A DNA stretch of 64,000 nt, taken from Curvibacter soli. GTDB taxonomy: Bacteria > Pseudomonadota > Gammaproteobacteria > Burkholderiales > Burkholderiaceae_C. Position numbers and translations under genes: made by a program. Shown here piece after piece: positions 16,119 through 25,099 of the stretch. Each line of letters begins with the position of its first letter. Position 1 is the first letter of the stretch. The stretch is from the NCBI RefSeq assembly GCF_029211125.1, contig NZ_JARGEN010000059.1, positions 20,145-84,144 of the forward strand, read 5' to 3'. Under the pieces are notes generated by a model, which made no database searches, had not been told where the DNA came from, and saw nothing but the letters and a program-made list of their open reading frames with translations.

Positions 16119-19100
16119 ATGATGTTGCGCAACTATGCTTCCATGACCAATCTGGAGTATCACGAGAAGCAACTGAACTACAACAGCACGTCGTTATTGG
16201 CTTCGATTGCCGAGCAGTTTCCCGACGAGCAATGTCATGACTTGAATGATCCCCGATTTGCCGAGTTTCTGGCCGACAATCCCTACAACCCAAAGCTATT
16301 GGGTGATCTGGCGCAGAGCTTGGGACTGGACGGTAAATTTCTCAGCCCTGAGCTATGGAAGGACTTGTCCAACGGCTGGTGTCCCGTGTCCGAATCATCG
16401 GCGTTGTTCAGCCAGGCACAGGACACCCCAAGGGGAAAAATGGTGCAGTTCAGGAAGACGGCCACCCCGATCAATCCTGACAGCAGCTATCGTTACCCTG
16501 CCAAGGGCGAGCAAAAGAACCGACTGGGAACAGAGTTCATCTTTTGCTTTGGCGAACGACTTTCAACGGCGATGGCGTTACTGGCCACCGAAGACCCCAG
16601 CATTGAAAAACGCTTCAGCCAGCTTTGCAACGATGTTTTCAGGCAGGCTGTTGTCCCTGAAATGCTCAATCTGGCCCGTATCCGAAAAGGTCAGGATGGC
16701 ACCGACTACCAGTGTGCTGCCGAAATCTTGGGTATCCCCTTCTTCCATATTGACTCGCGCTCAGAGAGTCCCTTTCTGCACTTCCACTTTGATCTGCTGA
16801 ATGTTGCCCGTGGCTACGACGGCAAGCTCTACAGCCTTTGCACGGATGAGATCGGTGCCAATGCTTCAGCGCTGGACGCCATTTTCATGCGCCACATGAA
16901 GGAAGGTCTGGAACGAGAATTCGGCTTTGTCTTCGATTCGGTCAAGCACGATGAGGACGTAGCCAACGAGTTTCTTCAGGAGCAGGAACGAAAAACGGTT
17001 TCCTTTGACTTGCCCGAATCCTTGATCCCTGCCCAGGTCCGTGACTGGCGATCCACCCGCGAAAGAGAGATACAAAAGGCGTTGAAAGCTTCGGGGAAAT
17101 CCGGCTACCAGGCTGAAGAGCTTGCCCGCCTGACTTCCCGTGACGAAAAAACTGACAAGTCACCGGCTCAACTGAAGGCCATGTGGCATCAGGAATTTCA
17201 GCGCATGGGCTGGACACCGACCCAGTTCAAGCAGGAATTATCCCGTGTCAAAGCAACCCACAAACCCCAGCCGCCGCTGACGGCAGAAGTCATGGAAGAG
17301 ACCTTTCTTCGTCATCACAAGGATGTGGCGATGACCGAGAGCCAATATCTGGCCCACATCCAGAAACAACTGTTGCCCAGCATGAGCGGCGAGCAAGCCG
17401 AACGAGAAGCCACCCGAATTTTTGAACAGGATTCCGTGCTGTCCATGAGCAAAGAGCAGATGGACTACTTCAAGCCCTTATTGGACGACACGATCACCGA
17501 TCCCAACCACCGTCAGTCCATGCAACTGCGATTCATGCGTGAAGCCCGTTTTCTGCACCGATCCACGATTGCCAAGGATACCTATATCTCATCCAGCCTG
17601 AAGGCACGTGAGCAGGAACAGGGGTTCAGGTTTGACCGTGATCAGGTGGCCCGTTTCATTCTGGACTACGAGCGTCAGCAGTCCAGTCCCGACCGAAAAT
17701 TCAAATTTGCACTAGGTCAGCGTGAAGCCGTGCAGATGATCCTGACCGAACCAGGGGCTGTTTGTAATGTGGCAGGTAGAGCCGGCGCCGGTAAATCCAC
17801 CTTGTTGAAGGCGGCCCGTGAGTTCTATGTGGCTCATGGCTTCAAGGTCTTCGGGACTTCCACCAGTTCAACGGCAAGCAAGGGTCTGGCTGAATCCACA
17901 GGCATGGGCTCAAGAGAATTCCACAACACCACCAAACTGATACGTCTGCTGGACGAAGGGAAGTTGAAACTGGATCGTCAGTCCGTTCTTTTCTGGGATG
18001 AAGCTGGGATGGCCGACACCAACACCTTCTACCGTGTGATCCAGCATATAAATAATGCAGGGGCGAAGCTGGTTCTAGTTGGTGAACGTGAGCAGATCCA
18101 AAGCGTGGGATTTGGCTCAAATTTTTCTCAGCTCAATAAGGATTTCGTCACGACCCCGGTTCGTGAGATCAACCGACAGGTGGATCAGTGGCAACGCGAG
18201 ATGGTGGAAGACTTTGCCAGTGGCCGAGCCCATCAGGCGATTCGTACCCTTTACGAAAACGGCAAGGTCATCATCACCCCTTCTGACGAGCAGCGTCTTG
18301 CCCAGATCGTCAATGACTACCTTTCGGCGAACAGCCCAGCCAAAGACAAAATCATCTTGGCCACCACCAACGACGACATTGAGCGCATCAATCTGGCAGT
18401 ACGAACCCAGCTCAAGCAGTCAGGACAATTGCCAGAGCTAGAAGTCGTGGTTCAGTGCAAGGATAAGCAGGAACGAGCGTTTGCCAAGGGGGATCGTGTG
18501 GTTTTCACCAAAAACCAGAAATCCGACGATGCCGACACCCAGCAACTCAACAACAGCGATACAGGGGAAGTCAGTGAGATTTTCTTGAGCAAACTCACCG
18601 GCCAGCCGAAAGCGATCAAGCTCAAGATGGATGACGGCAGGGAAACCGTGCTGGATCTCGGAAAATCCCATGCCCTACGCCATGCCTACGCAGTTACGGT
18701 GCATAAAAGTCAGGGGGAGACCAAGAACCAGTCGTTCTACTTCGTATCCAGCAACACGAACAGTCTGCACCATGCCTATGTCGCTTGTTCTCGTCACCGT
18801 CATGAATTGAAGCTGTATCTCAGCGATGACATGGTCAGCCATATGGAAAGCAAGCTGGACGGCAAAGCCCCCACGGCATCCATGAAACAAGTTGCCCAGT
18901 GGATTGCCCGTGAAAAAAATCTGGACCTACCCAGTGAAACCTTGGAGTCCTTCACCGAGACCCGAAGCTTTCTGGACCAGCATTGGAAAGCGACGACCGG
19001 ACACGCCCCCCATCCCTTGGATCGCCTGACCAGTATTGTGGAAGCGATGGCGAAGACCAATTTCAAGAAGACCAGCCACGACTACGAAATCTTGGATGGC

Positions 19101-19301
19101 AAAGCCCGCAACACCTACGAAGCCTTGAAGATGGCACGGGTTGAGCAGATTCGCCGTACCCATACCCTGCCCCCCACGATTCCCGATGGTGTCAAAGCCC
19201 AATTGGTGCAGCACAACCTTCAGTCTCAACAATCAGCCCGGTTGAAGCAGCTTGCCATGCAGCAGGCACAACAACAGACACGATCCACCATGCACAGATA
19301 A
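16119..19301 (+). CDS. Divergent MOBF-type relaxase with C-terminal RecD/TraI-like helicase, 1060 aa
   Basis: Start at ATG 16119 (MMLRNYASMTNLEYHEKQLNY) with tyrosines within the first 25 residues where MOBF relaxases carry the nucleophiles. The metal-binding HxH motif appears as LHFHFD near residue 222, aligned with the LHTHV of TraI/TrwC. The helicase half has P-loop GRAGAGKS near residue 554, motif II FWDEAGM near residue 627, and the C-terminal TVHKSQGE motif that is typical of SF1B RecD-like helicases. The length of 1060 aa is between TrwC (~966) and TraI (~1756). The N-terminal relaxase is far from the model sequences, so nicking is inferred. A coupling protein gene follows at 20217. 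Confidence 0.85.
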   Translation: MMLRNYASMTNLEYHEKQLNYNSTSLLASIAEQFPDEQCHDLNDPRFAEFLADNPYNPKLLGDLAQSLGLDGKFLSPELWKDLSNGWCPVSESSALFSQAQDTPRGKMVQFRKTATPINPDSSYRYPAKGEQKNRLGTEFIFCFGERLSTAMALLATEDPSIEKRFSQLCNDVFRQAVVPEMLNLARIRKGQDGTDYQCAAEILGIPFFHIDSRSESPFLHFHFDLLNVARGYDGKLYSLCTDEIGANASALDAIFMRHMKEGLEREFGFVFDSVKHDEDVANEFLQEQERKTVSFDLPESLIPAQVRDWRSTREREIQKALKASGKSGYQAEELARLTSRDEKTDKSPAQLKAMWHQEFQRMGWTPTQFKQELSRVKATHKPQPPLTAEVMEETFLRHHKDVAMTESQYLAHIQKQLLPSMSGEQAEREATRIFEQDSVLSMSKEQMDYFKPLLDDTITDPNHRQSMQLRFMREARFLHRSTIAKDTYISSSLKAREQEQGFRFDRDQVARFILDYERQQSSPDRKFKFALGQREAVQMILTEPGAVCNVAGRAGAGKSTLLKAAREFYVAHGFKVFGTSTSSTASKGLAESTGMGSREFHNTTKLIRLLDEGKLKLDRQSVLFWDEAGMADTNTFYRVIQHINNAGAKLVLVGEREQIQSVGFGSNFSQLNKDFVTTPVREINRQVDQWQREMVEDFASGRAHQAIRTLYENGKVIITPSDEQRLAQIVNDYLSANSPAKDKIILATTNDDIERINLAVRTQLKQSGQLPELEVVVQCKDKQERAFAKGDRVVFTKNQKSDDADTQQLNNSDTGEVSEIFLSKLTGQPKAIKLKMDDGRETVLDLGKSHALRHAYAVTVHKSQGETKNQSFYFVSSNTNSLHHAYVACSRHRHELKLYLSDDMVSHMESKLDGKAPTASMKQVAQWIAREKNLDLPSETLESFTETRSFLDQHWKATTGHAPHPLDRLTSIVEAMAKTNFKKTSHDYEILDGKARNTYEALKMARVEQIRRTHTLPPTIPDGVKAQLVQHNLQSQQSARLKQLAMQQAQQQTRSTMHR

Positions 19302-19317
19302 TAAAAAGGAGAACCGC

Positions 19318-19566
19318 ATGATCATCAGCCCCACACTCAAAGCACTCGCCAAATCCGAAGAAGCCCACGAACTCAGTAGCGACATCATCTGCCGAACTTG
19401 CGCCAACGCCATCTGGCGAGAAGGACGTATCCGTCGTGTCGGGCAACCAAGCAGTGACATTCTGCAATGCTATTGCCCCATCTTCTTCAGCGTGACCTGG
19501 GCGACACAGGAACCCCTTGAATTCACCCAGTGCGATGGATTCAAGGGAATGAACGACTTGACCTAG
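19318..19566 (+). CDS. Small cysteine-rich element protein, 82 aa
   Basis: The ATG at 19318 follows AAAAGGAGAACCGC, a strong ribosome-binding site 17 bp after the relaxase stop, so it is translated from the relaxase mRNA. It contains five cysteines (CRTCANA, then LQCYCPIF, then QCDGF), which could bind a metal, and a WREGRIRRVG segment. I recognise no family. The gene ends beside the GGGG block. Confidence 0.6.
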   Translation: MIISPTLKALAKSEEAHELSSDIICRTCANAIWREGRIRRVGQPSSDILQCYCPIFFSVTWATQEPLEFTQCDGFKGMNDLT

Positions 19567-19905
19567 GACTCACAATTTCCACCCCCCTACTGGGGAAGCT
19601 CTGGGGAAAATTCAGTTTTAGCTGGGGAAGTTTCCCCATGGCCAGGGGTGATTTTTGATCAGCATGGGGAAGATCATGTGTCCCCAGCGGAAAAACTGAA
19701 GCATTTCCCAAGATTTACCCCAGCTTCCCCAGAGCTTCCCCAAGCGCCTGGGGAGGCTCAAAGCCCCTATTCATGCGGGTTGCGAATGATTTCCCCAGAT
19801 ACCCCATTCTTTTTTTAATTAAGAAGAAAAAGGGTATATAGATAGATTCTATACACCGTTGTGTCGACTTTTAAAAAGCCTGGGGTATCTGGGGAAGTCG
19901 GGAAA
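19567..19905. repeat. Inverted and direct TGGGGAA repeat region
   Basis: No gene is present here. The word CTGGGGAA or its complement TTCCCCAG occurs about ten times in 340 bp, in both orientations. An 18-bp perfect inverted repeat (TGGGGAAGCTCTGGGGAA at 19591-19608 and its complement at 19725-19742) encloses a 9-bp pair (TTCAGTTTT 19611-19619 with 19692-19700) and a local palindrome GGGGAAGTTTCCCC (19624-19637). The right part (19801-19905) is AT-rich with TATAGA/TCTATA arms. The block lies between the relaxase operon and the coupling-protein genes. It could be a replication or transfer origin, or an operator array; the sequence alone does not decide. Confidence 0.6.
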
Positions 19906-19937
19906 GTTGAAGCAAAAGTTTTTCTTCAAACTTTTGG

Positions 19938-19965
19938 TTGTCAGCTTGCTTTCTCTGATTATTTT
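19938..19965 (+). promoter_or_regulatory. Promoter for the 69-aa membrane protein and coupling protein genes
   Basis: TTGTCA and TATTTT are 16 bp apart and end 33 bp before ATG 19998. Confidence 0.55.
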
Positions 19966-19997
19966 TGTAGCTTGTACAAAAAGAAGAAGAGAAAATC

Positions 19998-20207
19998 ATG
20001 GAGAACAAACAAGAAGATTTGATTGAAGAAGATTCAATCTTCATCCCCATCGAGATCATGGGGGATTACGAGTACAGCAATCAATCGTACATCAAGCCCC
20101 CCAATCCATGGTGGGCAGAAAATAGTTACAAGCTGAAATTCATCATTCCAGTCTTGTTGTATGTCTTGTTTTATGCAGCGTTTCTCTTTCTTGAATTCAT
20201 GGCTTGA
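19998..20207 (+). CDS. Small single-pass membrane protein, 69 aa
   Basis: The acidic N-terminus (MENKQEDLIEEDS) is followed by a cytosolic-looking stretch, and one hydrophobic helix (residues ~47-68, FIIPVLLYVLFYAAFLFLEF) forms the C-terminus. An AAGAGAAAATC site precedes the ATG. The stop is 10 bp before the coupling protein start, so the two are co-transcribed. The role is unknown; small membrane proteins next to a coupling protein often help assemble it, which is inference. Confidence 0.7.
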   Translation: MENKQEDLIEEDSIFIPIEIMGDYEYSNQSYIKPPNPWWAENSYKLKFIIPVLLYVLFYAAFLFLEFMA

Positions 20208-20216
20208 GAGTTCAGC

Positions 20217-22682
20217 ATGACTATCAGAAGAGAGAACAAAGCAAAGTGGATGTTACCCGGCGATCAGCAGCCCTTGGACACCACCATTCAGACGGTTCAT
20301 GTCGGTTCAGCCATGTTCATGGGGCTTTTCGTCACCGTGATTGTTACCAGCCTTGTTTTGTTGTTGTCGTGGGCCAACTACCCCTTCTTTCCTGCACCAC
20401 CCAGCGAGCGACCACCGATTTTTCATGTGCAGGCGTTCTGGCAAGTCCTTGCTGGACTCGTCTCCAAGCTCTTTCAGGGGGAAGTGTTTCACTACTACCA
20501 TGCTTATCTACACCGTCTAAACCAGATCGGCATGGGCGATTACCTTGTCTATCGTTGGTTGATGGCCATGGTTGGCGGTGTGGCTTGTGGTGGCTGGGTC
20601 TTCTGGAAATCGCTCAAACCCGTGGGGGGGGTTCGCCATATCAGGGGCAAGGAACTGCTGGAAGGAAAAATCGCCTACGGTATCTTGAAACGCGAATTTG
20701 GTTTTCTTTGCCGCAACGGGAAGGGTTCAGGCTTGGTGATCGGCGCCGACCAGGAATTTAATCCCACCAACCCGAAGCATTACAGCCCCCAGCATCTAAA
20801 GCCAGGCCGATTCATTGAGAAGCCAGAAACCCTTCGTCGTTCGCACGCTCTCTATATTGGTGGAACGGGGCGCGGCAAGACTCAGCTCATCTACTTTCTG
20901 GAAGTAGCTCAGGTCTATCAACGTATTCGCAACGGCGAAGCTCTCAAATTATTGATCGCCGACACCCCGAAATCGGACTACTGCAAGTATTTCCACAGTA
21001 GCCACATCATCAAGATTGCACCCCATGAAGAAGGTGGGGTTTGCTGGAACATCGCGGAAGACTTACGCAACCCGTTGGTGGCCAATGCTTTCTGGAAGGG
21101 AAAAATCCCCGTTGAAGAGAGCAACGAGATTTGGTCACTGGCTGCCGTAGCCGTCTGTACAGGGGCAACCAAGGTGTTACAGATTTTGGCACCGAAGGCA
21201 TGGAACTACGGCATGTTGGCCCATCTGCTCACCAGGAACGGCGAAGCGTTGTCCCTGATCATTGGAGAGCACTACCCTGAAGCCCGACAGGTCTTGAATT
21301 CAGCCAAGGACACCTTGGCCAGTGTCATGTTCAATCTGGGCACCTACACGGCTGACATCATTCAGTTGGGACGAATTCACGATTGTTACGACAGCAAGAC
21401 CCCGGTCTATCAAGCGACAGCCAGAGCCTTACGTTCTTCGGCTTATCTGAGCTTTGTCACCCAGGATATGGTCAATGATCAATTGAGCGATGAGAATGAA
21501 ACCATCCGTTTGAAGAAGACCTGCTACTTCAAGGGGGTTTGCCTACATCTCAAGCGAAAACAGCCAAACTGGCAGTGGAAGGACTTTGCCGAGTTCGTCA
21601 AACAACCGATTGACGAGCAGAACCAGCGCATTTTTCCCTATCTGAGCGGCAATGAGAAAGCTGCACTCATGAAGCCAGCGTTCATGGATGGCTGGAAAAA
21701 CTTGTGTGCCACCATCGTTCAGTATGCTGACGAATGGGACAAGGCAGAAGGCATCAATAAACTGTCCATTCGTGCTTGGATCATGAACGAGAAGCCCAAG
21801 CGAAAAGTGCTCATTTTGAAGCCTTCCGAGAGTTTTCCCACACTGACCGAAGGACTGATCAAGGGCATTCTCTACTTCGCAAACACGGTCATTCTGGGAG
21901 ATTTGACCGACAGCCGTAGCCGTCGCTTCCACATACTGATCGATGAATTCCAGTCTTACGGCAACATTGAAGCCTTCACCGCACCTGCTTTATCGCTGTA
22001 TCGCTCAAGGGGGGTCAGTCTCAGTCTGGCCATGCAGGATCTCGCGCAACTGGTGAAAATTTACGGGCAGGAATTCGTCGACTTCATCACTGCGAACACC
22101 GGCAGCATGTATATCTTGGGGGTCAATGACGGCTTCACAGCCAACAAGTTTTCCGAGTTGTTGGGTGAAAAAACCATCGCCAAGCTGCACCGTAGCGTGA
22201 GCCATAGCGACGGGGGCAAATCTACATCCGTGGATGAACAGCACCACCAGGAAAAAGTCATGGGGGCCAACGAGTTCAACTTGTTGGGGGCCAATGAAGC
22301 GACGCTAACCATCACCTATCTGGCTTTGTTCGCCCGACAGAATCCGGCCTACATACTGACAGCACCGATCTTGTCCTACAAAACCAGAGCAGAGAGCAAA
22401 CCGGCCGCATGGATCGATGCCCAGCCGAACAGTCCTGTACTCCCAGACATGGATAGATTTTGGGATGTTTCCCACGACAGCTATCAAGCACCACAACCGG
22501 CAATCTCAGCCACCCAGACCATGATAGATGAACAGCTAGACCATCTCTACGACGGCTACTGTGACGACCTTGAAAAAGAATTTGCCACACAGACGGATGC
22601 GGATCGCCTTGGCTTCATCGCCGAACCAGGCCCGTTCGCAATGTATCAGGAAGGAAATGATCCAGAAGAAGGTGCCCGATAG
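20217..22682 (+). CDS. Type IV coupling protein (VirD4/TraD family), 821 aa
   Basis: Two or three membrane segments occur in the first ~140 residues (MFMGLFVTVIVTSLVLLLSW and the GDYLVYRWLMAMVGGVACGG region). The P-loop GGTGRGKTQL lies near residue 218, the Walker B ILIDEFQSYG near residue 573, and the characteristic sensor-like segment SLSLAMQDLAQL follows. This is the architecture of the ATPase that links the relaxase-DNA complex to the secretion channel. The length of 821 aa is in the family range, with a long C-terminal tail. It lies in the same direction as the relaxase gene, with the GGGG block and the 69-aa gene in between. Confidence 0.88.
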   Translation: MTIRRENKAKWMLPGDQQPLDTTIQTVHVGSAMFMGLFVTVIVTSLVLLLSWANYPFFPAPPSERPPIFHVQAFWQVLAGLVSKLFQGEVFHYYHAYLHRLNQIGMGDYLVYRWLMAMVGGVACGGWVFWKSLKPVGGVRHIRGKELLEGKIAYGILKREFGFLCRNGKGSGLVIGADQEFNPTNPKHYSPQHLKPGRFIEKPETLRRSHALYIGGTGRGKTQLIYFLEVAQVYQRIRNGEALKLLIADTPKSDYCKYFHSSHIIKIAPHEEGGVCWNIAEDLRNPLVANAFWKGKIPVEESNEIWSLAAVAVCTGATKVLQILAPKAWNYGMLAHLLTRNGEALSLIIGEHYPEARQVLNSAKDTLASVMFNLGTYTADIIQLGRIHDCYDSKTPVYQATARALRSSAYLSFVTQDMVNDQLSDENETIRLKKTCYFKGVCLHLKRKQPNWQWKDFAEFVKQPIDEQNQRIFPYLSGNEKAALMKPAFMDGWKNLCATIVQYADEWDKAEGINKLSIRAWIMNEKPKRKVLILKPSESFPTLTEGLIKGILYFANTVILGDLTDSRSRRFHILIDEFQSYGNIEAFTAPALSLYRSRGVSLSLAMQDLAQLVKIYGQEFVDFITANTGSMYILGVNDGFTANKFSELLGEKTIAKLHRSVSHSDGGKSTSVDEQHHQEKVMGANEFNLLGANEATLTITYLALFARQNPAYILTAPILSYKTRAESKPAAWIDAQPNSPVLPDMDRFWDVSHDSYQAPQPAISATQTMIDEQLDHLYDGYCDDLEKEFATQTDADRLGFIAEPGPFAMYQEGNDPEEGAR

Positions 22683-22816
22683 GGGGAATCAAGCATGCAA
22701 CGACAAAATTCTCAACTCAAGGATGTACTACCATCATTCGGGCAACGGATAATCTTGCAACTGACTAAAACGATGTTGTTCAACTGAACGCGTATCCACT
22801 ATACACGACTTGAAAA

Positions 22817-23437
22817 ATGCCAATTAACGCCACGATCAGAAAAATAATCAATGAAAAATGTCTCGATCCGAATACACCAGAGCTTGCCCTTGATGACATC
22901 AATGTTGCTTTGACCGTAGCCCAACACTGCCCTCAAGACTTCATCCATCTTTCTGAACGATTGCGAGCAGACAAAGCATTACTATCTCTGGTTTTGCAGA
23001 ACATTCCTTACAGCATTCACCCGGAAGGTCCTCAACCAATTGAGTTAGCTTCAGATGCACTAAAAGATGACGAAGAAGTTGCAGCTCTTTCCATCAAGAA
23101 AAATCCATGCTCGATTCAGTGGTTATCAAATCGACTGAAAAACAATGACGATCTGGCGAAAATTGCCATGAATTCTTCACCACTAGCTTATCCAGGATTA
23201 AGCCTACGCTTGCGAGAGAAAGATGATTACATCGAATCCTATGTTCTAGCAGTTGAAAACTGTGGGCTGTACTGCCAGTGTGCCGAGGATTATCTTCCCA
23301 AAGAGTTAAAAAAGCATGTTGATGAATTTGGTTTTTCAACTCGTATTGTTCAGGCATGGCTCCTGAATAGGAAGTTAAGTCGAGACTTAGAAGTAAAGTC
23401 TAACTATCCTTACAAAAAGCGAAAATTGCCGGTTTGA
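22817..23437 (+). CDS. DUF4116-like repeat protein, 206 aa
   Basis: The middle of the protein repeats a pattern of about 25-30 residues that runs 'LxxDxExxxxAxxxxxxxIxxLSxxLKxDxxLxxxAxxxxP', for example LKDDEEVAALSIKKNPCSIQWLSNRL, LKNNDDLAKIAMNSSPLAYPGLSLRL and LREKDDYIESYVLAVENC. This is the layout of DUF4116 helical repeats found in secreted and in uncharacterised proteins. It has no signal peptide. Start at 22817; the Shine-Dalgarno region is poor. It stands alone with 134 bp before and 14 bp after. Function unknown. Confidence 0.6.
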   Translation: MPINATIRKIINEKCLDPNTPELALDDINVALTVAQHCPQDFIHLSERLRADKALLSLVLQNIPYSIHPEGPQPIELASDALKDDEEVAALSIKKNPCSIQWLSNRLKNNDDLAKIAMNSSPLAYPGLSLRLREKDDYIESYVLAVENCGLYCQCAEDYLPKELKKHVDEFGFSTRIVQAWLLNRKLSRDLEVKSNYPYKKRKLPV

Positions 23438-23451
23438 AGTGAATTACTATT

Positions 23452-24057
23452 TCAATATGATAGACGTTTGATCAGCTCATAGCCGATCAACACAACCGCC
23501 ATGCTGGACGACCAGACTAGAAAATCGCGAGCGATTCGTTTGATGGTGTAGGGAGCATCCACCATCTGCTGAAGGTAGGGTTCAATCAGATCGGGAAGCT
23601 TGGATCGCATGGCACTGATGAACAAGTGGCGGCTCTTCTCACGTAGCTTCTCGTTTTCTGCATCAAGCAAACTGGCGTAGCTTTGAATTTTTTCATCGTG
23701 AGCCTGTAGCAGTTGGGCGAAGCGCTGACTCATGTTCTGAAGATTACCCGCAGCACGGCTACTGTGGGCCTGTATATCCATCTTCATGCTATCAAGATTC
23801 CTGTTCAAAATCGCCTGCATCGCACTTTCAAGCGAATCAGACATTTGCCAGATCACATGATTCATTTGCTCTACGGCATCAGGCATATCTTCATAAAGTG
23901 TCTTGATGTATCCCATAACATAGAGAAGAGCGAAGGCTTCATCATCCGATCTTAAACCTGCATCATTGATGACCTTCATCAAGTCAAGCTTTCTTTCTTC
24001 AGGAAGCATGGCAAGTATCTTATCCCTGAACCCATCCTTTATTCCTGTTTCTTTCAT
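23452..24057 (-). CDS. Coiled-coil protein with C-terminal membrane helix, 201 aa
   Basis: The N-terminal ~75 residues are acidic and helical. Residues ~95-150 are strongly coiled-coil (MKMDIQAHSSRAAGNLQNMS then AHDEKIQSYASLLDAENEKL). The C-terminal ~25 residues (FLVWSSSMAVVLIGYELIK) form a membrane helix, so the protein is tail-anchored with the bulk in the cytosol. It has its own promoter at 24077-24104 and is divergent from the KfrB-like gene. The shape recalls entry/transfer accessory proteins of conjugative elements, but no family is recognised. Confidence 0.65.
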   Translation of the reverse strand: MKETGIKDGFRDKILAMLPEERKLDLMKVINDAGLRSDDEAFALLYVMGYIKTLYEDMPDAVEQMNHVIWQMSDSLESAMQAILNRNLDSMKMDIQAHSSRAAGNLQNMSQRFAQLLQAHDEKIQSYASLLDAENEKLREKSRHLFISAMRSKLPDLIEPYLQQMVDAPYTIKRIARDFLVWSSSMAVVLIGYELIKRLSY

Positions 24058-24076
24058 TTGATTTCCTTTTTAATCA

Positions 24077-24104
24077 AACATACAAAAACAAAAACGGATT
24101 GCAA
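24077..24104 (-). promoter_or_regulatory. Promoter for the 201-aa coiled-coil gene
   Basis: Read on the minus strand, TTGCAA and TATGTT are 16 bp apart, ending 19 bp before the ATG at 24057. It is back to back with the promoter at 24131-24158. Confidence 0.6.
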
Positions 24105-24130
24105 GAGAAACGCCACTTATCTTACTAGAT

Positions 24131-24158
24131 TTGACTTTATCTTTTGTTTTGCTATTTC
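24131..24158 (+). promoter_or_regulatory. Promoter for the KfrB-like gene
   Basis: TTGACT and TATTTC are 16 bp apart with a TGC extended -10, 24 bp before ATG 24183. Confidence 0.6.
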
Positions 24159-24182
24159 TTGATCATGACACAAAGGAAAGCC

Positions 24183-25073
24183 ATGACAACAAGAGCAAAT
24201 AAGATACAAACAGGGGAACTGGATGGTGTGACTGTGATTGCCGACCCCGGCAACCAGCGATACCTTGTAGATCTTCCGAACAGCTATGACGTGTATTGGC
24301 TATTCAACAGCAAGGATGAAAAACATTCTTTTGCCAAGCGTGTTGAGCAACCGGACATCAAACGAGCTATCTATGAAATTCCAATTGAAAATCTGGCTAC
24401 AGATGAGCAGATCAAGAGCTTCACTTACAAGGTAAAGGAAGCCAGGAGCACCGCCAAGGCGATTGCCAGCGAACGAGAAGCTATGGAATCCGTGTTGTCC
24501 TTCGACCAAGCACATGACAACAAGACAGTTGCCTTCATCTACAAAGCCCCAACCAAAGGCTTTGCTGTTGGTGAAATTCTGCACAGCGGGAAGTTTTTTG
24601 TGGCTCAATCTGCTGGCGAGAACAACGAAAAGGTATTCGTCCGAGTCATCCACAGCACCAAGCTACTGCAAGGCAAAGAAGAGTTTGCCAACCGTGAAGA
24701 GACCTTGAAGGAAAAATTCCCAGTAGGCAGTAACAAATATCTACGATACGACGAATTGGGAAGAATCAGCGCCAAAGACTACCAGCCCAAGCAGGTTGTC
24801 ACTGCTGAAACTCAAACCTTAACGGAAGATCAGCGTGCAGTTCTCAGGGCTTACAGTGAGAAGAACGGTCAGGCTTGGAAGGAAAAACTCAATGCAGCCT
24901 GGACCACTGGTAGCTACAAGGGACTGGACAACAATCAGTCTGCTCTTCTTCAACAAGTCCGCAACCAATTGGGCCCTGAGTGGCTGGCACAGTTGAAAAC
25001 CGACGATCTCTACCCTGAAACGGCTAAAAAGGCGAGTGTTGCCAAGCCAAAGGCCACGGCAAAATCTCGATAA
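24183..25073 (+). CDS. KfrB-domain-like protein, 296 aa
   Basis: ATG 24183 follows AAAGGAAAGCC; an in-frame ATG 18 bases upstream (MTQRKA) is less likely because it lies before the ribosome-binding site. Residues ~125-160 (FAVGEILHSGKFFVAQSAGE then VFVRVIHSTKLL) match the KfrB domain seen in plasmid proteins, with 'hGxIlhxxxxxhhQxxG...hHxxxL'. The N-terminus has a DVYWLFNSKD segment and the C-terminus is Lys/Ala-rich and probably disordered. KfrB domains occur in proteins of IncP-type and related conjugative elements. The molecular role is not known. Divergent from the coiled-coil membrane gene. Confidence 0.65.
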   Translation: MTTRANKIQTGELDGVTVIADPGNQRYLVDLPNSYDVYWLFNSKDEKHSFAKRVEQPDIKRAIYEIPIENLATDEQIKSFTYKVKEARSTAKAIASEREAMESVLSFDQAHDNKTVAFIYKAPTKGFAVGEILHSGKFFVAQSAGENNEKVFVRVIHSTKLLQGKEEFANREETLKEKFPVGSNKYLRYDELGRISAKDYQPKQVVTAETQTLTEDQRAVLRAYSEKNGQAWKEKLNAAWTTGSYKGLDNNQSALLQQVRNQLGPEWLAQLKTDDLYPETAKKASVAKPKATAKSR

Positions 25074-25099
25074 GCCACGCCTCGAAAGTGGTTTTCTAA

